The notes: generated by a model from the letters alone, not told the origin. A stretch of DNA of 64,000 nt from Vibrio mytili (GCF_000830505.1 NZ_JXOK01000015.1:1-64000), one strand, 5' to 3'; counted from the first letter of the stretch, positions 26,204 to 35,597 are shown. A program made the numbers and translations.

Positions 26204-26224
26204 AACTGCCCTTTCTAGGTGTCA
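26204..26224 (-). promoter_or_regulatory. regulon box 2
   Basis: Plus strand AACTGCCCTTTCTAGGTGTC. The left half matches the consensus fully and the right half is weak. It lies between the methyltransferase stop and pseudoknot copy 6, so it may start a sub-operon. Confidence 0.45.
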
Positions 26225-26234
26225 ACATTAGCTT

Positions 26235-27125
26235 TCACTCTGTTAGGGTATAAACCCCAGAATCCACTCGAACAAAATATCGTTCATCTTGCAGCACTTG
26301 ACGAACCTTGGCTTGCCAGTGTTCGTTTTGTCGGTGTTTCGCGTAAGGTGCAATTTGTTGGTAAATGGCATCTAACGATAAGGTTTTACCCTGTAACACT
26401 CGACGCAACACTGCTTTCCATGTAACTCCAACCATATTGGCCGCACGTTTATCTGCTACTGGGATAAGCGAAAGCGATGATGATGCATTTTGCTTTTTGA
26501 ATACCAGTAACTTTTCATGGGCGATACGAACCAGCTTACTGTTATTGCTGTAGTTGGTCCGGTCAGAGACACAGTTGTGTTGTACCTTGATGATCTCATC
26601 AACGAGTTTACCTGGAGCCAAACGCTCAACCAGACTGGACAAGTTATAATACTCGCCTTTACGTCGAAGGTTTCCCATCAAAATACCGTAGTGACCTCCC
26701 GGTTCACAGGCATCATGTATATTCATAATGGCTAATTCTAGAGCTTCCACGAACTCTGGCAACGATAGACGGCTCATATCCCATTTATTGGGTTCACCAT
26801 ACATATTGCCAGAAAAAGTGATCATGTCTGCATAAGGGGGGTGCCACCAAATAAGGTGGGCTGGCTCCCCAAGAAATGCAGACAGATCATCTCGCAGCAA
26901 ATTAAACCCCTGATGCAAGTCTGTACCAATAAAACGAACTTTGAGTTCATTTGCCACCTCAGTACTGGTTCCTCCCCCAATACTAGGGTCAACAACTAAG
27001 CCATTAGGTTTCATCATATATGACTCAATAAAGTCTTTAATGATGTGTCCGGTGCAATTACCTCGATACTTGTTGTCGCCATAATGACCACGATTCGGGT
27101 AAGAGCAAACAGATGTAGTAAACAT
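26235..27125 (-). CDS. DNA methyltransferase-like protein
   Basis: Encodes 296 aa from 27125. The SAM-binding loop is VVDPSIGGGTSTEVANEL, followed by an acidic strand, VRFIGTDLHQG. The catalytic-type motif is LIWWHPPYADMITFSGN, a PPY motif preceded by His in place of the Asp/Asn/Ser of most N6-adenine and N4-cytosine methylases. The C-terminal ~80 residues look like a separate DNA-binding region. No restriction enzyme is adjacent, so it would be an orphan enzyme. The start codon lies inside a perfect leader stem, CATGGTGTG/CACACCATG, with AAGGAGG in the loop. Confidence 0.75.
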   Translation of the reverse strand: MFTTSVCSYPNRGHYGDNKYRGNCTGHIIKDFIESYMMKPNGLVVDPSIGGGTSTEVANELKVRFIGTDLHQGFNLLRDDLSAFLGEPAHLIWWHPPYADMITFSGNMYGEPNKWDMSRLSLPEFVEALELAIMNIHDACEPGGHYGILMGNLRRKGEYYNLSSLVERLAPGKLVDEIIKVQHNCVSDRTNYSNNSKLVRIAHEKLLVFKKQNASSSLSLIPVADKRAANMVGVTWKAVLRRVLQGKTLSLDAIYQQIAPYAKHRQNEHWQAKVRQVLQDERYFVRVDSGVYTLTE

Positions 27126-27189
27126 GGTGTGTCCTCCTTGTGGTGGGCACACCATGCTCCCTATAGGGGCAATGGGTGCCCCTATAGGG

Positions 27190-27687
27190 TTAAAGGTTGT
27201 CGGTGTACCATGCATCAAGGTTTTCGTAATCCTTACGATATATCTCCTTATTGGGAGCTGTCATAAAGACCACATCACCTTCACAGTAGGTACACAATTT
27301 GAGCTCACGCTCGTTATACCAGAACGCACTATATGACGAGTCTTGATGAGCAATTCTCCAAGAGTCGTTCAGGTAGCAATTCCAAAAGGTTAGTGTATCT
27401 CCTAGTGGAAAGTGACTACGTTCGATAATCGAACCATGCTCTGTTTGTTCTGGTTTAACTCGTCCTGTTTTAAGTCGCTTCTTAATGATGCGTTTGGCAC
27501 GGTTCAGCAGTGCAAATAAGCGAGCATTGTCACTGCTATACCACTGTGGATTACGCTTATTCCAGTAGAATTTTGCGTGAATCTCACCAGATAAGCGCTC
27601 CATTTCATTACGGTTTAAAGTATCTAAGAAACGGCGCATTGCCATGTCATGATTAAGCGTTGATTCTAAGGATGCGAGTGTAGTCAT
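27190..27687 (-). CDS. hypothetical protein, 165 aa
   Basis: The start at 27687 (MTTLASLESTLNHDMAMRRF) follows TGGAGAATCACA. Basic centre (RAKRIIKKRLKTGRVKPEQT) and aromatic C-terminus. No domain recognised. The leader pairs GTG...CTC with GAG...CAC. Confidence 0.65.
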   Translation of the reverse strand: MTTLASLESTLNHDMAMRRFLDTLNRNEMERLSGEIHAKFYWNKRNPQWYSSDNARLFALLNRAKRIIKKRLKTGRVKPEQTEHGSIIERSHFPLGDTLTFWNCYLNDSWRIAHQDSSYSAFWYNERELKLCTYCEGDVVFMTAPNKEIYRKDYENLDAWYTDNL

Positions 27688-27745
27688 TGTGATTCTCCAG
27701 TTAATAGAGACCACTGCCCATTCAGGGCAAGTGGCCCCGAAAGGG

Positions 27746-28225
27746 TTATTTAAGGACAAGTGAAATTTGTGTTGGCGCAACGTTTAACTTGAAATAACGC
27801 TTATTAGCTTTATACGCTAAGTCAAACCAACCTACCGGAATGGATACGCTGCCATCATCACCACCAAATATCATTCGAGCAGTTTCGTAAAAGTCGTCAT
27901 CTTTGTCAGGATTACATCCGTGAGCATAGACAACAGCACCTCTTGAGCGAGGACTTTCTTTTACATCTGCGTTGTTCAGAAGATACAAACCTTGATCTTT
28001 TACCAATAGCAACTGCGGTTCGACTAAAGACTTGTCTATCTGGCTGGAGTCCGGCCATCCAAAATCTTTGTGTTCCTCATCGTTTCCATTGGAATCAACA
28101 GCTTTGCCTGTTTTGTATAGAGCAGGCTTAAAGAGATCATCCATTGTTGGTGAATAACTTTTCGTCTTATTAAGCTCATCCACCAGCAGTTGTACTTCTT
28201 TCATGTTAAATTTTACGATTGCCAT
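27746..28225 (-). CDS. DUF3085-like protein
   Basis: Encodes 159 aa from 28225 (MAIVKFNMKEVQLLVDELNK). The pattern KDQGLYLLNNA, VVYAHGCNPDKDDDFYETAR and GGDDGSVSIPVGWF fits the DUF3085 family of plasmid proteins of unknown function, from memory. The leader stem TGGCCTC/GAGGCCA hides the ribosome-binding site. Confidence 0.65.
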   Translation of the reverse strand: MAIVKFNMKEVQLLVDELNKTKSYSPTMDDLFKPALYKTGKAVDSNGNDEEHKDFGWPDSSQIDKSLVEPQLLLVKDQGLYLLNNADVKESPRSRGAVVYAHGCNPDKDDDFYETARMIFGGDDGSVSIPVGWFDLAYKANKRYFKLNVAPTQISLVLK

Positions 28226-28296
28226 AATGGCCTCCATTAAAAATTGAGAGGCCAGCAATGCCCTAGAGGCTTTGATGGCCCCTTAGGGTTTAGGAT

Positions 28297-28661
28297 TTAA
28301 TTTATTCCTACAAATACATTTAGAGCGCGTTTGATATCTAGCTCAAACTCATCCAAGCATGGCATTGATGCATCCATCTCGTCATACCCTTCTCGCTCTA
28401 TAATTCCCCAAAAACAATCTGAAAGATTATCAACCAAATCAAATAGTTCACTTTCTTTCCACTTATTTGGGGCTCTTTCTATTTCGTCAACACATCACAT
28501 CTATAGATGAGGTTTGAATATGGATAAAGATCTACAACAAAGTTATCTTCACCATACCCAAAACAATCTCCGATATTGATGTGGTTGTCCTCTGCATGTT
28601 TCAGTACAGCGGTCGTGAAATAGAAATGGTATTTTGCTTTATGTGCGTTTTTTGTGCTCAT
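28297..28661 (-). pseudogene. hypothetical protein, frameshifted
   Basis: From 28661 the frame MSTKNAHKAKYHFYFTTAVL runs to YRCDVLTK and a stop at 28479. The following 180 bp, in the next frame, encode VDEIERAPNKWKESELFDLV then DNLSDCFWGIIEREGYDEMD to a stop at 28297-28299, with no start codon of their own. One added base near 28488-28494 joins them into about 121 aa. No domain recognised. Confidence 0.55.
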
Positions 28662-28732
28662 GGCTGTCTCCATAAAATTGAAGAGGCAACCAACGCCTAC
28701 CAGGGCGTGATTGCCCCGTTAGAGTTAATGTA

Positions 28733-29893
28733 TTAGATCCGGGCTTCCATAATCTGGAATTGCCCTTTTGTCTCTGAGCATAACTCTTTGAGAGAGCTAT
28801 ACAGTTGCTCTGCCGACAACATTGGTTTACCCAAAGCTTTCATTGCCTCAAGTGCATTTTCAGCTCCATGCTCCCCTGTTGCGTCAAAGACGTTGTAGTG
28901 GACTTCACCTATTGAAAGAATGTTTCCGCTCGCCTTCACACCAACCTGCATTTTTTCAACAGTTAATGTGAGTCGCTCACTTAAAGAACCTGAATAAAAA
29001 CTTATTGTCGTATCATCATGGAATACGCCGTTATAGATTTCATCAAAGTTGATCATGATACTTTGGCTGTATTTTTCGCCAAAATAGAGTGTCAAGCAAA
29101 CCTCCTCTAGTTCCGTATCTGTCACTAATGCACCATTAGCTTTAATCAGATACGGGCCGTCGATTACAGCCTTCATATCGTCATGAATTGAGTCGTATAC
29201 ATCACCTGCCGTCAAAGTACCATTTGGTTCTTTTTGGACAGATTTAGTACGTGTAAACACTTTTTCATCCGACAACTCAGAACTGTAATCAGTGAAGTAG
29301 TCAGGTCTCAGATCTTCTTCTTGGATTTGATAGTATCCTTCCGGAACCACCCACTCCTTCCAACCTTCAACCCAATCTGTTTCAGTGTAATCACTCCAAT
29401 CAGGACTTCTTTCTCGGTTAATAACATCGAGAACCCCATCAATAGTCCAACCATAAACTTTTTGTGTTTCTAGGTCGGTAACGGGGATATGACGCTCCAA
29501 CGGAGTTTCAATGGACATCAAACTAAGTTTAGTTTCATGGATTCTGAACACATCCCCATCTAATTCAATGAGGCTTTCTGGGTCCGTTAACAAGCTGTGT
29601 TTGCCTTGTGCAAGATCCAGAAAATATTCCACCCCTAGACTGATAGTGCTAACCAGATAGTCAACACTATCGACAAGCTCTGCGCAGGTCTTGAGATGAG
29701 ATGGTAACAGTCGGCCAGAAAGGCTAATTCCCATATCAGAAATTTTCTTCTCTGGATTTTTGATTGCTACGTTTGCGGCCACACGATATGCCTCATAGGC
29801 ATCTTGTGCAGTAGGATAATCAAAACCCTCTGTCAAAACGCAAAGGAAAGCTGATTGTATTTTCAAGTCAGTATCGGTGTGAGCGATAGTCAT
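28733..29893 (-). CDS. hypothetical protein, 386 aa
   Basis: MTIAHTDTDLKIQSAFLCVL start behind GGAGAACAACC. Acidic, soluble, several domains likely. The central stretch QKVYGWTIDGVLDVINRE shares GWTIDGV with the 41715-43043 product. I recognise no family. It follows pseudoknot copy 7 and a leader. Confidence 0.65.
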   Translation of the reverse strand: MTIAHTDTDLKIQSAFLCVLTEGFDYPTAQDAYEAYRVAANVAIKNPEKKISDMGISLSGRLLPSHLKTCAELVDSVDYLVSTISLGVEYFLDLAQGKHSLLTDPESLIELDGDVFRIHETKLSLMSIETPLERHIPVTDLETQKVYGWTIDGVLDVINRERSPDWSDYTETDWVEGWKEWVVPEGYYQIQEEDLRPDYFTDYSSELSDEKVFTRTKSVQKEPNGTLTAGDVYDSIHDDMKAVIDGPYLIKANGALVTDTELEEVCLTLYFGEKYSQSIMINFDEIYNGVFHDDTTISFYSGSLSERLTLTVEKMQVGVKASGNILSIGEVHYNVFDATGEHGAENALEAMKALGKPMLSAEQLYSSLKELCSETKGQFQIMEARI

Positions 29894-29969
29894 GGTTGTT
29901 CTCCATAAAAATTGGACACACCTATGCCGTCGAGCAAGATGTGCCCGAGGGCTGTGATAAAAAGTGAAT

Positions 29970-30092
29970 TAATGCTGTTTATTTTTGGCGACCAGCTATC
30001 GCACATCAGCGCACAAGGCACTTTCCTTGAATCTCTCGACTTTCACATGTGAAAGTGAAAGGCTCAAGGAAAGCGCCGGGAAACCCGACGCC
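29970..30092 (-). promoter_or_regulatory. pseudoknot element, copy 7
   Basis: Stem 1 GCGA/TCGC, loop TAGCTGG, linker CAAAAATAAA, CAGC. Its upstream hairpin contains the 18-bp palindrome ACTTTCACATGTGAAAGT (30039-30056). Confidence 0.72.
30039..30056. repeat. 18-bp palindrome, copy 1
   Basis: ACTTTCACATGTGAAAGT, perfectly self-complementary and repeated at 41677 and 63970. Here it forms part of the upper hairpin of pseudoknot copy 7. Confidence 0.7.
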
Positions 30093-30173
30093 TATTTCTG
30101 GTAGTTGGCCCACCAGGTTCAAAATGTGTGTGAAGTAAAAGCCCAGATAAGAGACTGGGCGTATTAAATGTTA

Positions 30174-30668
30174 TTAAAATATTGGGAACTGGTCATGAAC
30201 TTGAGCATCAGCATCAATTTCAATCATGCGATACCCAGCTTTAACTGCCGAAACTAAGATATTGTGAAATTCTTCCCCCATACCGTTATATCCAAGATTG
30301 TTCTCAGGTTCATCGTACAGTTTGATGAGCCAGCCAGTATTTCGACCCATTATCATATTGCAGTCTGGAGCATAGGATAGCTCATTTAGTGCTTCATGCT
30401 CATCTAATGGAATATGACAAATGCTAACACCAAGCGTCTTATACTGATCGTTAGCCGCAGTAAGTGACCATTCAAAAAATGGATACTCAATGTCACCCTC
30501 TAATACAGCAATCATTCTAAAGTCGCGTTCAGGTCTGGTTTTTTGCAGTATTTTAAGTTCTTTAATGGCACTTTGCTAACTTAGAACCGTGCAGGGGTTG
30601 TCAGCGCGGTCAATGTTGTCATGCCAATTACGACCATGCTTATCTTCAATTTGATACCCAATAATCAT
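30174..30668 (-). pseudogene. hypothetical protein with in-frame TAG at codon 31
   Basis: AGGGAG upstream of 30668 starts MIIGYQIEDKHGRNWHDNID, running to CTVLS, then TAG (30576-30578). The same frame continues QSAIKELKILQKTRPERDFR and into the open frame ending DAQVHDQFPIF at 30174. The full product would be 164 aa. A C-to-T change (CAG to TAG) would explain the stop. Internal restart at MIAVLEGDIEYPFF is possible but lacks a ribosome-binding site. Function unknown. Confidence 0.6.
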
Positions 30669-30776
30669 GATTAAATACTCCCTAATAATATACAACGCTA
30701 TCCCCCTATCAGGGAGTTAGACGCCTAAAATGAATAGGCCCCGTCCCTGACGGGATAGGGCCAATACATGGACTGA

Positions 30777-32537
30777 TTAAGCAGCAAAAGCGGTCAACGA
30801 TCGCTCCATTAACTTAAACAGTGTTTTTTGTAGATCCGCAGCATCCTCGATGACAATGTTCGTATTGAACAGTCGATTAACGGCTGTAGTTTCAATACCA
30901 ATACCAATCATTTCTATGTCACTGGCTTCGCACAGTCCGATAACTTTGTGACAAGCCAGTGCATTGTTCGGCGCACCATCTGTCACAACAATCATCATTT
31001 TACGTTCCTCTCTGGTTTTGGTTAGCTCAAATGCGCTATACCAAATGCCCTCAGCCATCGGTGTACCACCGCGTGAATTGAAGACAAATTTACCAGTTTG
31101 GTTTTGTACTTTTTGACCATGCTTTACAACGCTGTACACAGGAACATTGGAGTTGTTACCGAAAAACGTTACTGCTGGATTAACCCCTGGAATGCTTTCT
31201 AAAGCTAATGCAATAGCTAAAGAGGCTTCCCTTGCAATATCTTCCCTGCGCTTACCGTTTCCGGCAGGGCTATCCATTGAGGAGCTCATATCGACCAAAA
31301 TGTGAACCGCTGTATTAGGGCGCTTCTTAGCTTCTGGTCTCTGGAAAATACGAGTATCTCCAATGACAACTTTATGTAGTTGACGAGTGTCTACACGCTT
31401 TCCACTTCTTTGGTTCCTATGAGCAGTTCTTTGGCTGGCTTGCACCAATCCATAAAGCTGCTGTCGGATTTTTGAAGTTGTACTTTTCACATCTCCATTG
31501 AGACGCTGCCCTGCTTCTTTGTGATCATGGATATCCATTGCTGACCGTACTGTTTGGTAACGATCATCACCTTCTTGCTGGGCTACCAGATTCAGCTCTT
31601 GCTTCAAAGCGTCTTGCGCATTTTTAGGCAAATCACTGTTTCCAGCGCTTAGTACTTGTTGTAGCAATTGAGAAGCATTAGGAGGAGAACTGTTACCGCT
31701 CGCGTTCTCTTCACTATTATTACCTTGAACTTCGGGGCTATTTTCATTTTGCTCACTTTGCGCTCCACTACTGCCACCCTGTTGTTCTTGGCTATTTTCA
31801 TCATTGCCATTAGATGACGACTGTTCCTGCCCATTTGGACTTTGAGAGTCGTCACTACTTTTATCCTTCTGCTCAGGTGATTGCTCACGTTGAGATTTCG
31901 GATTTTGCTGCTCTTCACTATCTTTCTCTTCTTCGATCATCTTAATGATGTCATCAGCAAGAGATGCAGCGTTTGCAGTTGATTTGGCGTCCACACATTT
32001 ACGTAGCAAGGCATTAAGCCTTACAACAACACCTTGAGGGAAAACTCTTTCAAACACAGCTTTTGCGCCATCTAAACGCTCTTGCAATGCAGTTTGACCT
32101 ACACCAACTGTTTGCAACCAATACAAGCAGTATGCAGACAGGATGGATGCCGGGTGGTCTTCATCTCTCACGGGTTCATAATGGCCTGCTTGAAGCATGT
32201 ATCGAGCCATCTCGTGCAGTGTCAAAGCTGTTCCTGGATAGACCCCAGGCATTGCTCTTTCAATACGACAATCTTCAATGACGTTTGTTAGGTGAGCGTG
32301 CAAGGCGCGTCGCCTTTCTACATTGAAGTCCGTAAACCGAACGTGTGCAGCTTCATGTGCCAAGTAGCCCCAAACAGCATCCATATTTGGATAGTCATCT
32401 GGAACATTTGGAATAACGATAGTTTGACCATCAGTGCTTGCGGTATCTGACCCCAAGGCAACTTTAACACCAAACTTCTCGCCATAAGCAGCAGCTACGA
32501 TGGGTAAAGCATTATAAACAGTACGTTTTTTAGACAT
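30777..32537 (-). CDS. CobT-like VWA-domain protein
   Basis: Encodes 586 aa from 32537 (MSKKRTVYNALPIVAAAYGE). The N-terminal third has an HEXXH-like stretch (YLAHEAAHVRFTDF) and CRIERAMPGVYPG, as in CobT-type proteins. A Gln/Ser/Asn-rich linker spans about residues 215-320. The C-terminal VWA domain has the metal site VDMSSSMDSPAG and VTDGAPN. CobS/CobT-like pairs on plasmids are MoxR-type AAA+/VWA systems, not cobalamin enzymes. The partner CobS-like gene is at 37619. The leader stem TTTCTTCT/AGAAGAAA blocks the ribosome-binding site. Confidence 0.82.
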   Translation of the reverse strand: MSKKRTVYNALPIVAAAYGEKFGVKVALGSDTASTDGQTIVIPNVPDDYPNMDAVWGYLAHEAAHVRFTDFNVERRRALHAHLTNVIEDCRIERAMPGVYPGTALTLHEMARYMLQAGHYEPVRDEDHPASILSAYCLYWLQTVGVGQTALQERLDGAKAVFERVFPQGVVVRLNALLRKCVDAKSTANAASLADDIIKMIEEEKDSEEQQNPKSQREQSPEQKDKSSDDSQSPNGQEQSSSNGNDENSQEQQGGSSGAQSEQNENSPEVQGNNSEENASGNSSPPNASQLLQQVLSAGNSDLPKNAQDALKQELNLVAQQEGDDRYQTVRSAMDIHDHKEAGQRLNGDVKSTTSKIRQQLYGLVQASQRTAHRNQRSGKRVDTRQLHKVVIGDTRIFQRPEAKKRPNTAVHILVDMSSSMDSPAGNGKRREDIAREASLAIALALESIPGVNPAVTFFGNNSNVPVYSVVKHGQKVQNQTGKFVFNSRGGTPMAEGIWYSAFELTKTREERKMMIVVTDGAPNNALACHKVIGLCEASDIEMIGIGIETTAVNRLFNTNIVIEDAADLQKTLFKLMERSLTAFAA

Positions 32538-32605
32538 ATTTCTTCTCCAATTTGGACAGAAGAAACAAACCACCCTCGGAAAGGTGGTTGTCCCTTCCGA
32601 GGGGG

Positions 32606-33910
32606 TTAAAAATAACAATCCTGATCATCAAGCTCAGTTGGTTGCTGTTCAGGTTGACTTACAACATGATCATTAGAGTGAGATTGACCAAAGTCCTTGC
32701 CAACATAATCTGCTGGGTCTTGGCTATAGTCTTCCACTGGAATGTCATCACAATTTAGGTCTGCATCCCACAGAGTCTGAGAAGAGACATCGCTTTTGTC
32801 TTCCAAAGCATCATCTTCCTCGTCATCTTGGTTTGCACTGGATGTGCGGTTGGCTAAAAACGCTTCGAAGTCATCCAAAATAGTTTCAGGTTCTAAGTTA
32901 TTAACTTGTTCACCATCTTCTTGGTTAACTTCTTGGCTTTGCGTTTGAACGTATGGTTGTTCCAGTGCCTCATCACTCTCAACACCTTCACTTTCATCTT
33001 CTTGATCAGAAGCTCCAGACTCTAATGAGCTGAGTTCATCTCTGGTCAAGGTTTTGGCTACATCATCAACACTAAGCGAACCACCAGCGTATTCTTGAAT
33101 ACGTTTGCGATCACACATGATTAATACAGCGGCCATAATTTGAAAGACGAACATACCTTCAATATTACGCTTTCCAGCTCCGTGCTTTTCGTACCCTGCT
33201 AGTGTTTGATCGAGCAGGCTAACGAGCGGAGTGAATGCGCTGTTCAAAAATGACAGTCCATCCACTTTATCACGTAGGTTTTTTAGCGTTGCGCCTGTAG
33301 CTGTTGCTACATGCATCTTCCCAGCTAAACGTTTGTTGTAAAAATCATTGGCATCATTTACCACCTCAGCAATGAGATCATCGCCCAACTCCTCAACCTT
33401 ACGATTAAGTCTGTGTGCGCTTTGCTCATCTTGAGTAGGTTGAACCATAAACACCTGATATTCAAAACCAATTCGTTTTTCTACTTCTTCACGAGGAAGA
33501 GCTCCAGCACGAATAGCAGTCTCGTATTCAGGGTTTTCTCGACACCATTCATCAACGGCATTGTTGTAGCCAGTAACGAACTCGTGTTTTAACTGTTGAA
33601 CTTCGACGTCAATCTTGTCCAACTTGGCGCAAATCTCATCAGTTTTTGCTACGGGTACAGCATAGCCATTCATGAATGGCATACCATAGCTAAGCAAAAA
33701 ACGTCGAGTTTCTGTTTTCAAGCGATGAAAGCCTTTCAGCTTCGCTGGATCACAGATTTTTTTCGACCCTAATTGAGCTACTTTCTCTGGTGGAATTTCA
33801 CCACCAGCACCCAATTTAAAGTCAGATGCAGACAAACGAGTTTGCCCACTCCAGATATCAAAATCAGCATTAATAACGCATAGATTTTCGAGATGTTTAA
33901 CTTTTGACAT
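32606..33910 (-). CDS. DUF3150-like protein
   Basis: Encodes 434 aa (MSKVKHLENLCVINADFDIW start, then SGQTRLSASDFKLG). It fits the DUF3150 proteins that accompany CobS/CobT-like genes on SXT- and IncA/C-type elements, from memory. The last ~130 residues are very acidic and end DDQDCYF. The -YF terminus is shared with three neighbouring genes. Its role is unknown; it may be a third component of the AAA+/VWA system. Confidence 0.7.
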   Translation of the reverse strand: MSKVKHLENLCVINADFDIWSGQTRLSASDFKLGAGGEIPPEKVAQLGSKKICDPAKLKGFHRLKTETRRFLLSYGMPFMNGYAVPVAKTDEICAKLDKIDVEVQQLKHEFVTGYNNAVDEWCRENPEYETAIRAGALPREEVEKRIGFEYQVFMVQPTQDEQSAHRLNRKVEELGDDLIAEVVNDANDFYNKRLAGKMHVATATGATLKNLRDKVDGLSFLNSAFTPLVSLLDQTLAGYEKHGAGKRNIEGMFVFQIMAAVLIMCDRKRIQEYAGGSLSVDDVAKTLTRDELSSLESGASDQEDESEGVESDEALEQPYVQTQSQEVNQEDGEQVNNLEPETILDDFEAFLANRTSSANQDDEEDDALEDKSDVSSQTLWDADLNCDDIPVEDYSQDPADYVGKDFGQSHSNDHVVSQPEQQPTELDDQDCYF

Positions 33911-33993
33911 GGTTTATTCTCCAGCAAAGTGAAAGCACACCATGTCCCGAACCGGGCATGATGTGCCCGGTTGGACTATAAAGTTAAAGTGAG

Positions 33994-34137
33994 TTACGCA
34001 GGAATAATCATCCAGGTAAAGGTGGATGGAAATGAATTTCCAACACGTTGAACATTGTCGTACAAGGTGTCATTAAATACTCGGGTCATCCAGTTCGGAG
34101 AACCTTTCTTTTTATAACATAGCTTGTAGTTTTTCAT
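33994..34137 (-). CDS. hypothetical small protein, 47 aa (paralogue A)
   Basis: MKNYKLCYKKKGSPNWMTRV start behind GGAGGCAACC. It is paralogous to the 34358-34501 product, sharing the pattern NYKL/NFKL, DTLYDNVQRVGNSFP against DTIYANVQRVANSFP and a TW near the end. Pseudoknot copy 8 lies between the two genes. Function unknown. Confidence 0.65.
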   Translation of the reverse strand: MKNYKLCYKKKGSPNWMTRVFNDTLYDNVQRVGNSFPSTFTWMIIPA

Positions 34138-34218
34138 GGTTGCCTCCTAGTGCAATAGACAGGAGGCTAACTCCGAACAGGAGAAGCTCCCCTGTTGGGT
34201 TAAATTGAAATGAGTTTG

Positions 34219-34345
34219 ATGCTGTTTGTTTTTAGCGACCAGCTATCGCGTCTTCACTCTCGATGAGAGTAGAATTCGTCCTTTTCCGTTGAAGACCGAA
34301 AAAGCAATCTTCAATGGAAAAGGGGGGGGAATACATTCCCCCTTT
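34219..34345 (-). promoter_or_regulatory. pseudoknot element, copy 8
   Basis: Stem 1 GCGA/TCGC, loop TAGCTGG, linker TAAAAACAAA, CAGC, with ACTCTCATCGAGAGT upstream. Closest relatives are copies 2 and 9. It separates the two paralogous 47-aa genes. Confidence 0.72.
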
Positions 34346-34357
34346 CATGTCTACATT

Positions 34358-34501
34358 TCACATAGGCTCAATGTACCAGGTAACACTTTTTGGGAAAGAG
34401 TTTGCCACTCTTTGTACATTGGCATAAATCGTATCTTTGTAGATACGTTCTAGCCAGCGGCCACCATGTAGGTACATGAGCTTGAAGTTCTGTGTTTTCA
34501 T
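34358..34501 (-). CDS. hypothetical small protein, 47 aa (paralogue B)
   Basis: MKTQNFKLMYLHGGRWLERI start, with AAGGGCATCTACA upstream. Paralogue of the 33994-34137 product. A preceding in-frame ATG at 34561 lies in a hairpin and lacks a signal. Confidence 0.65.
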   Translation of the reverse strand: MKTQNFKLMYLHGGRWLERIYKDTIYANVQRVANSFPKSVTWYIEPM

Positions 34502-34586
34502 TGTAGATGCCCTTTGTTGCTTGTTTCTAAAACACACTGACGCGATATGCTTTAGAAACAAGCCCCAAAGGGCTTGTTATTTATGC

Positions 34587-35597
34587 CTAAAAATAGGCTG
34601 ACTCTACTTCTAGAGACACATCGTTTAAAGGGGCTAAAACCTCTTCATCTTGAATGTACCTCGGGTTAACAGAGCCTGTAACCGTTACTCGGTAACGCTC
34701 TGAGGTCTCCTCTCTATACGAGTTAAAATCCTCAGGCTTAATATTCGAACCTTTTTCTTCAAGTAGCTTTTGGTAATTTACCCGACCAGCGGCTTTGTAC
34801 TTAGTGATCATTACACCGCAATAATCCGCATGGAAATATTCACCCATCAAAGATTTCATTTTATCAAGGTGAGGTTGCCGCTTATCTTTCAACGCTTGCA
34901 ACCTATCTTCCAACTGCTTAATTTCTGCGTCATAAAGTCGGTACTGCTCCGCTTCGTAAATCCACTCGTTCACTTCCTTACCTTGCGGTATAAAAAGATC
35001 TCGCTTGGGGTCTTTCTCAGGCTCTTTACGCTCAGTGACTCTTTTCCAGAAGATTGTGCCCTTAGCCACAATTTCTTTTATCATAGGCTCATCTCGGGTG
35101 ATAACAAACTCCTTGAGTTGCCCATTTCGGTAGAAAACTAGCCACCCTTGCTTTGCACCAGTAACTAACAACTGATGTTGAACTTGAGGGTAATATAACT
35201 GATAAGCCTTGCTGTTTTTTAGTTCAGAACAAACATCGTTCCAGACCGTTTCGCTAGGACATTTCAGTTCAGCAGGTTCACCATTGCCTCGTAGACCATC
35301 GAGCGATGCTCTAAACAATGGATATTGAACTGACTCGACACAAACAGGTAAGAGAATATCATTGTACTTCTCCTCAAATGCACGTCTTGCTTTATCTTCG
35401 TTTTCAACCCCTTGGCGCACCAGAGGGTTTAGACTTAGATCGACTTCACGAGCATAGCCTGTTTTTTCAGCCCAGAGTCGCCATTCCGTTTTATAAGGAG
35501 AACGATTTAGTAGGATGCAGGCGTCAGTAGCAGTAATACCACCTTTACGCCATTCCAACCATTGTTCGCTCCTTTGAGATAGATTGACGATTTTCAT
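34587..35597 (-). CDS. exo: YqaJ/lambda-exonuclease-type 5'-3' exonuclease
   Basis: Encodes 336 aa. Motifs of the YqaJ fold: QWLEWRKGGITATDACILL at the N-terminus, RASLDGLRGNGEPAELKCPS with the D...ExK metal site, and YYPQVQHQLLVTGAKQGW. It digests one strand of duplex DNA to expose 3' tails for the neighbouring Bet annealase, together forming a Red-like recombination pair as on SXT and IncA/C elements. The tail ends LEVESAYF, sharing the -YF terminus with Bet and two other neighbours. Confidence 0.87.
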   Translation of the reverse strand: MKIVNLSQRSEQWLEWRKGGITATDACILLNRSPYKTEWRLWAEKTGYAREVDLSLNPLVRQGVENEDKARRAFEEKYNDILLPVCVESVQYPLFRASLDGLRGNGEPAELKCPSETVWNDVCSELKNSKAYQLYYPQVQHQLLVTGAKQGWLVFYRNGQLKEFVITRDEPMIKEIVAKGTIFWKRVTERKEPEKDPKRDLFIPQGKEVNEWIYEAEQYRLYDAEIKQLEDRLQALKDKRQPHLDKMKSLMGEYFHADYCGVMITKYKAAGRVNYQKLLEEKGSNIKPEDFNSYREETSERYRVTVTGSVNPRYIQDEEVLAPLNDVSLEVESAYF

